DNA of 64,000 nt from Bacillota bacterium (GTDB lineage Bacteria; Bacillota; Clostridia; Lachnospirales; Lachnospiraceae), in assembly GCA_023399055.1 (NCBI GenBank), contig JAEWQV010000010.1, positions 620,001 to 684,000 of the forward strand, in the 5' to 3' direction. Made by a program: the position numbers and the translations under genes. Under the pieces are notes generated by a model. It did not search any database. It was not told where the DNA came from and saw nothing but the letters and a program-made list of their open reading frames with translations. The stretch's first letter is position 1. Every line of letters starts with the position of its first letter. Shown in pieces: positions 47,555 through 56,433 of this stretch.

Positions 47555-49330
47555 TCAGCTTTCTGGTTGTTCAGCTTTCTGGTTTTTTATCGCTTTGGTC
47601 AGTAATTGCACATGAGTTCCTTCCCCATAAGCGCTGTCGATTGATATTCCATACTTATCTTCCGGAAAGGTTAGTTTTAATCTTGCATCAACATTACATA
47701 ACCCAATATGCGAGCTGGACTTCAAGGACTTTTCTGCCTCATTCTTTAGGTTTTCCTGTATTAGAACTAATCGGTCCGGTTCAATGCCAATACCATTGTC
47801 CTCCAGAGATAACAGTAAGTCTTCCTCCATAAGTAATTCCCCCTTTAATATAATTCGCCACTCACCGGATTTGTTAGACAAACCATGTTCCAAACTATTT
47901 TCCAGCAAGGGTTGGAGAATTAACTTTGGAATTAAGTAATCCATTAACTCTTCTGGAATATTAATTTCAAGCCTTATTCGATTACCAAAACGCTCATTCT
48001 GAATGGTCAGATATGCCTTAAAATACTCAAGCTCTTCCTTCAAGCAAACCATCTCATTGGAGAAGTTCAGCGAATATCTCATTATATCCCCAAGGGCGGT
48101 GGTAATTTTATATAACTCCGGTACACTCTTTTTCAAGGCCATTCCCCCAATAACCTGAAGGGTGTTGTACATAAAATGAGGATTAATCTGTGCTTGAAGT
48201 GCTCTAATCTGTGCTTCGCGCTTTTCAATCTTACTTTGATACTCCATAGTAATTAATTTCTTGTTTCGCTCAATCATGACACCAAAGCTGTCATGCAAAA
48301 TACCGACTTCATCCTTTCTTTTATTAACAATCACATCGGAGAAATCATCAATGGTTACGTTTCGCATAGTAGCCGATAGTTCAATAATCGGTTTACTATA
48401 GACTCTGGAGAATAAGATTGAACCAATGGTAGATATAATAACCGCAAATACTGCAATGGCTATACCTGCAAATAAGGTACTGCTTAATGCAGCGAGGATT
48501 GTGCTAACTGGTACTGTCATCAGTATTCGCAGCTTCCCGCCGTTCACTTCCCTAAGAAACCAAAAGCTGCCGTCTTGAAAAGCTTCCTGAACCTTTGAAC
48601 CAAGTAATTGTTGTGTGATGTCATCTAATTTACTTTGTTCAAACTTTGCATTGTTTCCATACTCTGCTACAATCAACTCATTCTGATCATTAAAAATAAG
48701 AATGGATTCTTCATCGGTCGTCTTAATATCTTCCAGAATTTCTTCCGTATGATAGGGTCGGAGCTTCATGACAATCAAAACCATCGGTGTTTTATCACTG
48801 AAATTGTAGATTTCATGAGATACAAATATTTCTTTCTCGTTTTTAGAAAATACAATATTCGTCTGAAGTTCCTTGTTCCTTTGGTTCCAGTAAGCCAACT
48901 TATTGTCAATTTCACTCATCTTTGCACCTGAGCGCTTTGCTTCCAGTACTTCATTCTTAGTATAATTATAGATCTCTATGGAATTTAAATTCTTATCCAT
49001 ACTGATTGTCTCATTCATGGCAGTAATAAGGTCCAATTTGACTGAATAGTCGGTCACCTGATCCGTAGCACACCATAATACAATGTCATTTTTTAATTTC
49101 TTTGTAATTTCAAATTTATAAAATAGGTCGGAGTAGCTCTCTACTTCAGAATTAAGTCTATCCTGCAGCCATCGAATACTCATTCTCTGGTTATATATTA
49201 ACTGATTTCTCATCGTCCTATAGGTAATTACCCCTGCAATTACAGTAACAAGGACAACTAAAAGCACGGAAAATGATAGCATTCCTATGAATAACTTTTT
49301 ACGTATTGACAGGTTATCAAATCTCTTCAT
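47555..49330 (-). CDS. YesM-type sensor histidine kinase
   Basis: This 591-residue kinase has helices near residues 13-37 and 285-308 around an extracellular sensor. A HAMP domain follows, then the His-kinase motif LRALQAQINPHFMYNTLQVI, the N-box KLILQPLLENSLEHG and the G-box LLSLEDNGIGIEPDRL. AAGGAACAA precedes the ATG. It heads a set with the response regulator, binding protein, two permeases and GH5. The AT-rich tandem repeat at 49414-49506 lies 84 bp upstream, in the promoter region. Confidence 0.93.
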   Translation of the reverse strand: MKRFDNLSIRKKLFIGMLSFSVLLVVLVTVIAGVITYRTMRNQLIYNQRMSIRWLQDRLNSEVESYSDLFYKFEITKKLKNDIVLWCATDQVTDYSVKLDLITAMNETISMDKNLNSIEIYNYTKNEVLEAKRSGAKMSEIDNKLAYWNQRNKELQTNIVFSKNEKEIFVSHEIYNFSDKTPMVLIVMKLRPYHTEEILEDIKTTDEESILIFNDQNELIVAEYGNNAKFEQSKLDDITQQLLGSKVQEAFQDGSFWFLREVNGGKLRILMTVPVSTILAALSSTLFAGIAIAVFAVIISTIGSILFSRVYSKPIIELSATMRNVTIDDFSDVIVNKRKDEVGILHDSFGVMIERNKKLITMEYQSKIEKREAQIRALQAQINPHFMYNTLQVIGGMALKKSVPELYKITTALGDIMRYSLNFSNEMVCLKEELEYFKAYLTIQNERFGNRIRLEINIPEELMDYLIPKLILQPLLENSLEHGLSNKSGEWRIILKGELLMEEDLLLSLEDNGIGIEPDRLVLIQENLKNEAEKSLKSSSHIGLCNVDARLKLTFPEDKYGISIDSAYGEGTHVQLLTKAIKNQKAEQPES

Positions 49331-49413
49331 TTGTTCCTTCCCCTTCCCAATGAATCAATTTAGTTTACTTTTTAGCCTTAAGACTTCTCTGCAACAAAAT
49401 ATGTATGTTTTTT

Positions 49414-49506
49414 ATGTACTTCGATTATGTACTTCAATTTATGTACTTCAATTTATGTACTTCGTTTTGTGCTTCGTTTTGTGCTTCAGTTTTTGTACTT
49501 CGTTTT
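49414..49506. repeat. Tandem array of about seven 12-14-bp units (TATGTACTTCAATT type)
   Basis: Units ATGTACTTCAATTT, ATGTACTTCGTTTT and GTGCTTCGTTTT follow each other about seven times, changing gradually from one end to the other. The array ends 84 bp before the kinase start and therefore covers or flanks its promoter. Confidence 0.85.
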
Positions 49507-49640
49507 ATTGCAAAAGCACAACGTAGCTCTTCTTTATGTCATTCTTCATAATTCTAAATATATTTAGTTTAGCACAGTTATTCATTTACTTACACATTTA
49601 TTAATCCTGTCTTATTGTTTTTCACTACATAGAGAAAGGA

Positions 49641-49664
49641 CAATTCCGACTACATGCGGAATTG
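49641..49664 (-). terminator. Weak hairpin after the metalloprotease gene
   Basis: An 8-bp stem (CAATTCCG and complement, 8-nt loop) lies 69 nt after the stop and is followed on the minus strand by TCCTTTCT. Confidence 0.4.
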
Positions 49665-49732
49665 CCCTTATTAACCAATGTATAAACCTAAGTATACTAA
49701 TACTGTATATACCCTTAAGTGTTATTATCTGC

Positions 49733-50488
49733 TCATTTTATAGAATATAATTTGTTAAAGGATTCTCCTTTATTAACGGCAGCTATTACTGCGATCAACT
49801 CGTCAATACTATGTTCTTTCAGCCATTCACTAACTTCGTGTTTACTGATTATGTAGTTATACCTACGAATATTACTATCAGTATTATAGAATTGACTTAT
49901 ACTTTCTAAACTTGAAAAATCGGTAATATTCTTACCGTCATTTGTTACGTTCACCCAAGCATCATCATTATAATTTTCACGATAATCATTCTGCGTCGCA
50001 ACGCCTTCATCAAACCAAACCGGAATACGTTTTTTATTCAGCAGCTTTCCTTTATGTATTCTGCTATGTAATTCTGCATGAGTTAATTCATGTGCAACAA
50101 CATCCACATTCAAACCATTGGGAGAAATTACAACATAACTATGTGCTCCAAAGAATACCAACGTTGTAGTTAATGCTGGACTTCCTGTCCAGCCCATTTT
50201 CTTAAGTTTCGTGTCATTATCACTAATGATGATACGAGGTTCACTTTTAATATCACCCCAAAATAATTTTACTCTCTGATTCGCTTCTTCTATAATTGAC
50301 AATACGTTAGAACTATTGCCATTAAAGTCATTATCCAGATATATATTATCTTTAACATGTGTAAATCCTCGGACCGGTACTGTTTCAAAATAGCCCAGGC
50401 TAGTAAATTGAATATAGTATATTCCAATAAATATTATAAGAAGTGCTATACCAGTAACAATAATCTTACTTAGTTTCATTTTTTTCAT
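49733..50488 (-). CDS. Membrane-anchored gluzincin-type metalloprotease
   Basis: This 251-residue protein has an N-terminal helix (about residues 7-27) and an extracytoplasmic domain. The zinc site is HELTH (133-137), with a downstream WFDEGVA motif whose Glu161 is the likely third ligand, as in the peptidase MA-like clan. A GAGGG site lies 7 nt before the ATG. The substrate is unknown; it may process wall-exposed or secreted proteins. The gene stands alone. Confidence 0.8.
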   Translation of the reverse strand: MKKMKLSKIIVTGIALLIIFIGIYYIQFTSLGYFETVPVRGFTHVKDNIYLDNDFNGNSSNVLSIIEEANQRVKLFWGDIKSEPRIIISDNDTKLKKMGWTGSPALTTTLVFFGAHSYVVISPNGLNVDVVAHELTHAELHSRIHKGKLLNKKRIPVWFDEGVATQNDYRENYNDDAWVNVTNDGKNITDFSSLESISQFYNTDSNIRRYNYIISKHEVSEWLKEHSIDELIAVIAAVNKGESFNKLYSIK

Positions 50489-50546
50489 TATATATCCCTC
50501 TTCCTGAGTATTTTTTAAAACTCTTAATACACTATTTCCTAATATT

Positions 50547-50696
50547 TCAACTCAGCCCATATAAAGAGTAAGTACCGATTTCACCAGTACCCATATAAGG
50601 AACCTTCTTAAAAGTATTCCTCTTATTATTTATTACAGCTGTCACTAATTTTTTAGTTAAATCCAGTACATCCTCCCTTTTCGTTACATCTTGCAT
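50547..50696 (-). CDS. Hypothetical small protein, 49 aa
   Basis: A 50-codon frame starts MQDVTKREDVLDLTKKLVTA at 50696 and ends YSLYGLS. A poor site (GTAGG) lies about 11 nt upstream. The N-terminal half looks like an amphipathic helix with a normal residue mix. I do not recognise it. It may be a genuine small gene or the remains of a larger one. Confidence 0.35.
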   Translation of the reverse strand: MQDVTKREDVLDLTKKLVTAVINNKRNTFKKVPYMGTGEIGTYSLYGLS

Positions 50697-50885
50697 ATCT
50701 ATTCAACCTACTTAACAGTTTTCAAAGTTATCCGATGCTTCTGTTCCACTTATGTTTTGCTGCAAATACAACATACCAATCGTTAAGATTAAATCGAATT
50801 TCTACAATATCAATTGGTACCATGGCAAAAGCATGTATCGTTTATTATTACACATTAAGATTCTTTGGAATCAATAATTTATTAC

Positions 50886-50966
50886 TCAAGTTCTGTACCA
50901 CAATATGGACAGTATTCCAAGAATCATCATCCCAATACCTGTAAACCTCGCTTGTTTTGCTTTCAT
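50886..50966 (-). CDS. Hypothetical membrane micropeptide, 26 aa
   Basis: An ATG at 50966, 6 nt after AGGAGG, opens a 26-residue frame: MKAKQARFTGIGMMILGILS then ILWYRT. A basic N-terminus leads into a single hydrophobic helix. The strong ribosome binding site is the main support. No family is known to me. Confidence 0.45.
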   Translation of the reverse strand: MKAKQARFTGIGMMILGILSILWYRT

Positions 50967-51189
50967 CCTTATCCTCCTAATGGATATGTTATGGGAACGT
51001 CATTCATACCGGATAGATATAAGATACCGTTTTACTTTCGATACCAGTTAATTTAACACTGTAGTAAATACTAGAATAAGCCTGCAACTGCATCTAACGC
51101 TAATTACTTATAATGTTAGATGATAACATACCCAAAAATATAAAGCAAACATTTCCAATCCATGTATATTTGGTTAATTAGAGGTTAAG

Positions 51190-51240
51190 TTGACGTTAAG
51201 TATAAAAACTGTTATATTTACTTATACCCCTAAGGGTATA
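51190..51240 (+). promoter_or_regulatory. csoR promoter with overlapping CsoR operator
   Basis: TTGACG (51190-51195), a 17-nt spacer and TATATT (51213-51218) form a good promoter. The palindrome TATACCC-CTAA-GGGTATA (51223-51240) covers the predicted transcription start and has the GTATACCC-type half-sites of CsoR operators. This implies autorepression. Confidence 0.85.
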
Positions 51241-51254
51241 AAGGAGGTGGAGCC

Positions 51255-51530
51255 ATGCGCCAGTGTATGGATAGCGATAATCTTCACAAACGCATAAATA
51301 AAATTATGGGACAGCTGAAAGCAATTGATAAAATGGTAGAAGAAGATGTGCCCTGTGAAGAGGTATTGATTCAGATAAATGCTGCAAAAAGCGCATTACA
51401 CAAGGTTGGACAAGTTGTTTTAGAAGGACATTTAAATCATTGTGTCCGTGAAGGGATTGAGCACGGCAACTCGGATAAAACTATTGCAGATTTTGCTAAG
51501 GCGATTGAACATTTTTCAAGAATGTCCTAA
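51255..51530 (+). CDS. csoR: CsoR-family metal-sensing repressor
   Basis: This 91-residue all-helical repressor belongs to the CsoR/RcnR (DUF156) family. Residues Cys34, His59 and Cys63 (VPCEEVL and EGHLNHC) have exactly the spacing of the copper ligands Cys36, His61 and Cys65 of Mycobacterium tuberculosis CsoR. Copper(I) sensing is therefore the best reading; binding metal releases the DNA. AGGAGG lies 7 nt before the ATG. Operators are visible before this gene and before the ATPase gene that follows, which is separated by a terminator and has its own promoter. Confidence 0.92.
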   Translation: MRQCMDSDNLHKRINKIMGQLKAIDKMVEEDVPCEEVLIQINAAKSALHKVGQVVLEGHLNHCVREGIEHGNSDKTIADFAKAIEHFSRMS

Positions 51531-51571
51531 TAATTCATATGTAATTGTAATATATATAAGGTATTTTAAGA

Positions 51572-51629
51572 GGAGCAGATTATTAATAGTCTGGTAGCAC
51601 TAACCGGACATTAATAACTTGCTCCCTTT
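51572..51629 (+). terminator. Terminator of csoR
   Basis: Imperfect arms GGAGCAGATTATTAAT... and ...ATTAATAACTTGCTCC form a long hairpin followed by CTTTT. The ATPase gene therefore needs its own promoter, which is present. Confidence 0.7.
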
Positions 51630-51728
51630 TCGTCGCGATAAAATTATTGAAATAAAATTAATTGAAGTTTTGCAAGCTCTTTGCACTCCATAGAGTACGT
51701 TTAAAAACTAAATTCTATATAAAAGTCA

Positions 51729-51780
51729 TTGACACAGTATACCCAGGGGGGTATACTGCAACCATACCCCTGGGGGTATG
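51729..51780 (+). promoter_or_regulatory. ATPase promoter with two CsoR operators
   Basis: TTGACA (51729-51734), a 17-nt spacer and TATACT (51752-51757) form a near-consensus promoter. Operator 1 (51737-51756, GTATACCC-AGGG-GGGTATAC) fills the spacer and -10 box. Operator 2 (51763-51780, CATACCCC-TG-GGGGTATG) covers the predicted start of transcription. Tight double repression is expected. Confidence 0.92.
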
Positions 51781-51801
51781 GAAGGGAGAGTTTTAACATT
51801 G

Positions 51802-53670
51802 ATGTCATTTATTAAAGATGAGAATAAATGTACTATTCTTTTTTTAATCGTATCTGTTCTTGCGTTAGTTATCAGCTTCTTTCATATCGGTTCACTTCCC
51901 ATTGATTTAGCATGGATAGCAATTATCCTCTGTGGTATCCCGATTATTAAAGGTGCCATTGTTGGACTTGTTACCGAATTTGATATTAAGGCTGATGTTC
52001 TTGTATCCATCGCACTTGTAGCTTCCGTCATTATTGGAGAAACCTTTGCAGCAGGTGAAGTAGCCTTCATCATGGCTCTTGGTGCTTACTTGGAGGAACA
52101 CACTGTGGCAAAAGCCCGTGCTGGTATTGAAAAACTGGTTCATTTAACTCCCACCACCGCTCGTGTTATACGAAGGGATATAGAGGATATAGAGGAAATA
52201 GTACCTGCTGATCAAATAAAAATTGGTGATATTTTACGCGTTTTTGCAGGTGAGACAGTCGCTGTGGATGGTCAAATTCTGAAAGGTCAAACCTCTATTA
52301 ACCAATCAGTTATGACCGGAGAATCTCTGCCAGTAGATAAAAATGAAGGGGATGAAGTGTTCAGTGGAACTGTTAATCAGTTTGGAACCTTCGATATGGT
52401 TGCACAGAAGGTTGGTGAAGATAGTTCTCTGCAAAGAATGATTCGTCTAGTGGAATCTGCTGATGCCGGAAAAGCAAAAATTGTTGGGCTTGCAGATAGA
52501 TGGGCGACTTGGATTGTTGTTGTTGCCTTACTCTCCGCTGCTATCACCTGGTTTGTAACAGATGAAATAATACGTTCTGTTACCATTTTGGTAGTTTTCT
52601 GCCCATGTGCATTAGTACTGGCTACTCCTACAGCAATTATGGCTGGGATAGGTAATGCCACGAAATTTGGTATTCTCATTCGAGAAGGCGATGCCTTGGA
52701 GCGTTTATCACAGGTGAAGCGTATCGCCTTTGATAAGACCGGGACATTAACCTATGGTAAACCCGCAGTAACACAAATACATAGCATTGATCCTGATATT
52801 GATGTACAGTCTCTTCTTACCTTGGCAGCAGCTGCGGAATCACGCTCGGAACATCCACTGGGCAAAGCAATTGTTGCAGATTATAAAAATAAGAATCACA
52901 AACTGCCTGAACAACCGGAAGAATTTACATTACTTGCAGGTCGTGGTGTAATTGCTCGTATTTCTGGTCAGGAAGTACATGCCGGAAATGAAGCACTAAT
53001 GCAGGAACATAAAATTATACTTCCAGAAGAACTGTTGACCATTGCTAAAAAAGCAAAAGAAAATGGCTCTACAGTCATTTACCTTGCAAAAAATAGTACG
53101 GCTATTGGTATCATTGCGCTATCCGACGTCCTTCGACCTGAGGCTGTTCCTATGATAGCGGCAATTCATGATATTGGTGTTAAGACAGTTCTTCTAACTG
53201 GAGATACTAAAGTGACAGCCTCTTATATTGCCAAAGGCACTAACATCTCTGAGGTACAAGCTGATTGTCTTCCAGAAACAAAGCTGGAACTTATCCGTTC
53301 CTATCAGACGAATAACGAACCAATTTGTATGGTGGGTGACGGTATCAACGATGCTCCTGCACTCAAAACTGCGCATGTGGGTATTGCCATGGGTGGTGTT
53401 GGCAGCGATATAGCCATTGATGCTGCAGATATTGTACTTGTAAGTGACGACATTAAGGAATTACCACACCTTATTAAGCTATCCCAAAAAACCATGCAGA
53501 CAATTAAAATTAATCTAGCAGCTTCTATGATATTGAACTTTATTGCAATTGCACTTGCAATTACTGGTATTTTAAACCCGATTCTTGGGGCTTTAGTTCA
53601 CAATGTTGGATCTGTAGCTGTAATCATTAATTCTTCTTTACTTTTGAAGTGGAGAAAGAAGACTTATTAA
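51802..53670 (+). CDS. P1B-type heavy-metal-transporting ATPase
   Basis: The product is about 622 residues from the ATG at 51802 (or a TTG 3 nt earlier), 9-12 nt after GGGAG. An ATG at 51778 lies inside operator 2 and lacks a site. Core motifs: TGESLPVDK, the membrane metal site CPC at residues 267-269, phosphorylated Asp311 in DKTGT, SEHPLG, and GDGINDAPAL. The N-terminal metal-binding domain (CxxC) is missing. The last helices read ALVHNVGSVAVIINSSLLLK and lack the Asn-Tyr and Met-x-x-Ser-Ser signatures of copper exporters. CsoR control argues for copper; the helix pattern leans to another P1B subtype. The metal is unresolved. Confidence 0.9.
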   Translation: MSFIKDENKCTILFLIVSVLALVISFFHIGSLPIDLAWIAIILCGIPIIKGAIVGLVTEFDIKADVLVSIALVASVIIGETFAAGEVAFIMALGAYLEEHTVAKARAGIEKLVHLTPTTARVIRRDIEDIEEIVPADQIKIGDILRVFAGETVAVDGQILKGQTSINQSVMTGESLPVDKNEGDEVFSGTVNQFGTFDMVAQKVGEDSSLQRMIRLVESADAGKAKIVGLADRWATWIVVVALLSAAITWFVTDEIIRSVTILVVFCPCALVLATPTAIMAGIGNATKFGILIREGDALERLSQVKRIAFDKTGTLTYGKPAVTQIHSIDPDIDVQSLLTLAAAAESRSEHPLGKAIVADYKNKNHKLPEQPEEFTLLAGRGVIARISGQEVHAGNEALMQEHKIILPEELLTIAKKAKENGSTVIYLAKNSTAIGIIALSDVLRPEAVPMIAAIHDIGVKTVLLTGDTKVTASYIAKGTNISEVQADCLPETKLELIRSYQTNNEPICMVGDGINDAPALKTAHVGIAMGGVGSDIAIDAADIVLVSDDIKELPHLIKLSQKTMQTIKINLAASMILNFIAIALAITGILNPILGALVHNVGSVAVIINSSLLLKWRKKTY

Positions 53671-53720
53671 CTTTTTAGTATTTCAACAATATTATAATGT
53701 ACCACACTATAAACGGGAAG

Positions 53721-53755
53721 AAACGGATAACACTCCTAGGAGCTATTATCCGTTT
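53721..53755. terminator. Bidirectional terminator between ATPase and GH3
   Basis: A 10-bp stem (AAACGGATAA and complement) with an inner CTCCTAGGAG palindrome is followed by TTATT on the plus strand. It separates convergent genes. Confidence 0.75.
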
Positions 53756-53818
53756 TTATTATTTATGACAACTGAAACGACTAGTCGCTTCCTCTTGTTT
53801 ATGATAAATACAATCTAA

Positions 53819-56242
53819 TTAATCTACCTTTAATATCAGTTCTAAAACTCTCTTTGCACTAATCACCAGCTCTTCACGAGTAATCAACCCTAATTCTTTT
53901 GCTTTCATTAGTCGTTCTGGGTATCCGGTCGCCATTTTGATGTCATTTCCTGCTTTCACTTCTTTATAATGTTCACCGCGAGTCCACCAGTCAGTAGTAA
54001 CTAAACCATTCCAACCCCATTCTTCTCTTAAAATTCCATCAAGAAGTTCTTTGCATTCGGACGCGCGATGACCATTGATGACGTTATAAGCAGTCATTAT
54101 ACACCAAGGGTTTGCCTCCTCAACTATTATTTCAAAAGCTTTTAGATAAATCTCTCTCGCTGCACGTTCGGATACTCTGGAATCACTGTTCTTACGATTA
54201 ACCTCTTTATTATTTAAGGCAAAGTGTTTTACCGTTGCACCTATATGCTGGGCTTGAATTCCCTTTACCATTGCTGCTGCCAGTTTCCCTGTTAAGAAAG
54301 GATCTTCCGAATAATATTCAAAATTACGTCCGCAAAGTGGGCTTCTGTGTATGTTAACTGCTGGCATTAACCACACTGCTATATTATTCTCTTTTACTTC
54401 TTTGGCTCCAGCCTCTCCTACTCTGTATACTAGTTCACTGTTCCAGGTACAGGCGAGTAAAGTACTGCAAGGGAATGCCGTTGTATTAACTCCACACCTT
54501 GGTAGTATTCTAAGACCAGCTGGGCCATCCGCTGTCATTACATTTGGTACCCCATATTCCGGCATATTACCAAATCCAAAGGTATTAGCAACACCGGTAT
54601 TGGGTTGACCCCCCAGCAAATGAGCAATTTCTTCATCTGTTAACTGTTCTATAAATTTATCCAAGGATACTTTACCCACAGCAACATCGGATAAGGGGAT
54701 ATTTCCTTCTTTGTGAGGTTCAATATAGATTCGATATGGCGGTATCGCTCTTACCGGTGCAGTGTAAAGCTCTGTTTCCAAAAAAGTTAATTTCTCAATG
54801 GCACTGGAATCCATGTCATTCGACTGTTTCATTGGAAGTTCCTCATAACTGCCATCTGCAAGCATTCTCTTAGGAAGTGAAGTAGGTGCTAGCTTAGTAG
54901 AAAGCTGCTTCACAATTCTGTTCTGTGTTTCAATATGAACAAAGTCTGCCTTTATAACCTCCCTAACGGAGGTACCAATATAAAATGCATACTCGCCTGC
55001 CTCCAGGATATATGCCGATTTTTGAATTTTACCTAAATCATCATAGGAAGCCAGAGCATCCACGCAAAACTCCAGTTCTAGTACCTGTGTCTCTCCAACC
55101 TTTAACGGTCGTGTTTTCTCAAATGCTACCAGACTCTTTGATGACTTTCCAAGAAGTCCCCCAGGGGCACTTGCATAGATTTGTATAACTTCCTTACCAT
55201 CCATTTTCCCTGTATTCGTAACACTTATTCTTGCTTTAATTACTCCATGCTGTTCTTTCATTTCAACAACATTCCAGTCAAAGCTTGTATAGGACAATCC
55301 AAAACCAAATGGATAATTGACTTTGCTAAGAGCACCAGGTATTGTTTCAAAATAACGATATCCTATATAAATATCTTCTATATAATCCACATAGTCATCG
55401 GACTCATGAAAGGTAGCAGTGGATGGATAATCCTCCAAACTACCTGCAAAGGTATCTGATAACTTACCAGATGGGTTACTCAGTCCACATAGTAACTCTG
55501 CTGCTGCTAAGCCACCTTCCATACCACCCTGCCAAGCCATTAGTACGGATTGAATGGAGGTGTCTTCTTTAAACCAGGAGGAATCCACCATACCACCAAC
55601 ATTCATTACCACGATTACCTTACCAAACTGTTCTTTTACTTTGTTTACCATAGTCGTTTCTGCAGCTGTTAGGCAAAAATCACCTTCAGGATATATTTCT
55701 TTCTGTCTTCGCGCAAATGCCGCTTCTTCCTGGAAGATATCAGCATTCTTAAATTCAACCTCGTTATTGCGATCCCAGCCTTCGCCGGAGAAGCGGCTGA
55801 TGGTAATGATTGCTGTATCTGCATATACCCTCGCTTTTTTTAATAAGTCATCTGGAAGTTCGGGTTCCACTGTCATTCCGGGTACAGCACCAGTATTATA
55901 TTGACTTTTAACATTATCTCTATAATAATCAGATAGCTCTTCGAAAACACTAACCTGTTCCTTAAGTGCCTTCATTCCTTCATAAAGGTTTATCATGTAT
56001 TCTACGGTTACATCACCGCTGCCACCGCCGCCTTTTACATAATCAAAACTTCCTTTACCGAATAATGCCACTTTAGTTCCCTTCTTTAGTGGCAAAACTT
56101 GCTGCTCGTTCTTAAGAAGAACCATCCCTTCCTTTGCAGCTTCCTTTGCTAATTCTCTATGTGCCTTGGAGGATGTAACTTTCTCGCCATTCGCTCCTAG
56201 GGGTAGATTTGGTTGATACATAACTCTTTGCCATTTATACAT
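53819..56242 (-). CDS. GH3 beta-glycosidase with swapped domain order
   Basis: The 807-residue enzyme starts MYKWQRVMYQPN at 56242, 6 nt after GGAG, and has no signal peptide. The GH3 C-terminal-type domain comes first (ELAKEAAKEGMVLLKNEQQV, about residues 30-250). A fibronectin III-like domain follows (about 290-370). The TIM barrel comes last (about 515-807), with MTADGPAGLR, PAVNIHRSPLCGRNFEYYSE, GATVKHFALNN and nucleophile Asp in GLVTTDWWTRG near residue 750. This reversed order is known in a minority of clostridial and rumen GH3 beta-glucosidases. It probably hydrolyses imported beta-glucosides in the cytoplasm. A divergent AraC regulator gene lies upstream. Confidence 0.9.
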   Translation of the reverse strand: MYKWQRVMYQPNLPLGANGEKVTSSKAHRELAKEAAKEGMVLLKNEQQVLPLKKGTKVALFGKGSFDYVKGGGGSGDVTVEYMINLYEGMKALKEQVSVFEELSDYYRDNVKSQYNTGAVPGMTVEPELPDDLLKKARVYADTAIITISRFSGEGWDRNNEVEFKNADIFQEEAAFARRQKEIYPEGDFCLTAAETTMVNKVKEQFGKVIVVMNVGGMVDSSWFKEDTSIQSVLMAWQGGMEGGLAAAELLCGLSNPSGKLSDTFAGSLEDYPSTATFHESDDYVDYIEDIYIGYRYFETIPGALSKVNYPFGFGLSYTSFDWNVVEMKEQHGVIKARISVTNTGKMDGKEVIQIYASAPGGLLGKSSKSLVAFEKTRPLKVGETQVLELEFCVDALASYDDLGKIQKSAYILEAGEYAFYIGTSVREVIKADFVHIETQNRIVKQLSTKLAPTSLPKRMLADGSYEELPMKQSNDMDSSAIEKLTFLETELYTAPVRAIPPYRIYIEPHKEGNIPLSDVAVGKVSLDKFIEQLTDEEIAHLLGGQPNTGVANTFGFGNMPEYGVPNVMTADGPAGLRILPRCGVNTTAFPCSTLLACTWNSELVYRVGEAGAKEVKENNIAVWLMPAVNIHRSPLCGRNFEYYSEDPFLTGKLAAAMVKGIQAQHIGATVKHFALNNKEVNRKNSDSRVSERAAREIYLKAFEIIVEEANPWCIMTAYNVINGHRASECKELLDGILREEWGWNGLVTTDWWTRGEHYKEVKAGNDIKMATGYPERLMKAKELGLITREELVISAKRVLELILKVD

Positions 56243-56382
56243 ATGCTTCTCCATTTCTTAAATATAATTATTACAATTTATTTGGGGTAATCTTTTAACT
56301 TCCTATATTTTGTTTTATGTTTCTGACTTCATATTATTATTTTTGACAATAACACACAAGAGTATTTATGACTTTCTATTCA

Positions 56383-56396
56383 GTCAATATTGACTT
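56383..56396. promoter_or_regulatory. Palindrome AGTCAATATTGACT in the GH3/araC gap
   Basis: A perfect 14-bp palindrome about 140 bp upstream of the GH3 start. It contains TTGAC-type cores similar to the inverted repeats at 56434-56531 and could be a further regulator site. Confidence 0.4.
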
Positions 56397-56433
56397 TTTT
56401 TAGTTTTGATGCTACTTTTCATATATCAAAGAA

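Larger units (their letters stand above)
50489..51254. other. Gap between protease and csoR genes with small open frames
   Basis: This stretch of 766 bases holds two short minus-strand frames listed separately, a third minus-strand frame of 31 codons (50728-50823, MVPIDIVEIRFNLNDW...) that lacks a ribosome binding site, and the csoR promoter and operator at its right end. The rest shows no known element. Confidence 0.5.

Noticed and set aside
50728..50823. 31-codon minus-strand frame (MVPIDIV...)
   Set aside because: Reads like protein but has no ribosome binding site and no known relative; noted in the intergenic entry only.
51729..51780. Riboswitch or attenuator upstream of the ATPase
   Set aside because: The palindromes coincide with promoter boxes and the start site and fit CsoR operators, so a DNA-level repressor explains them.
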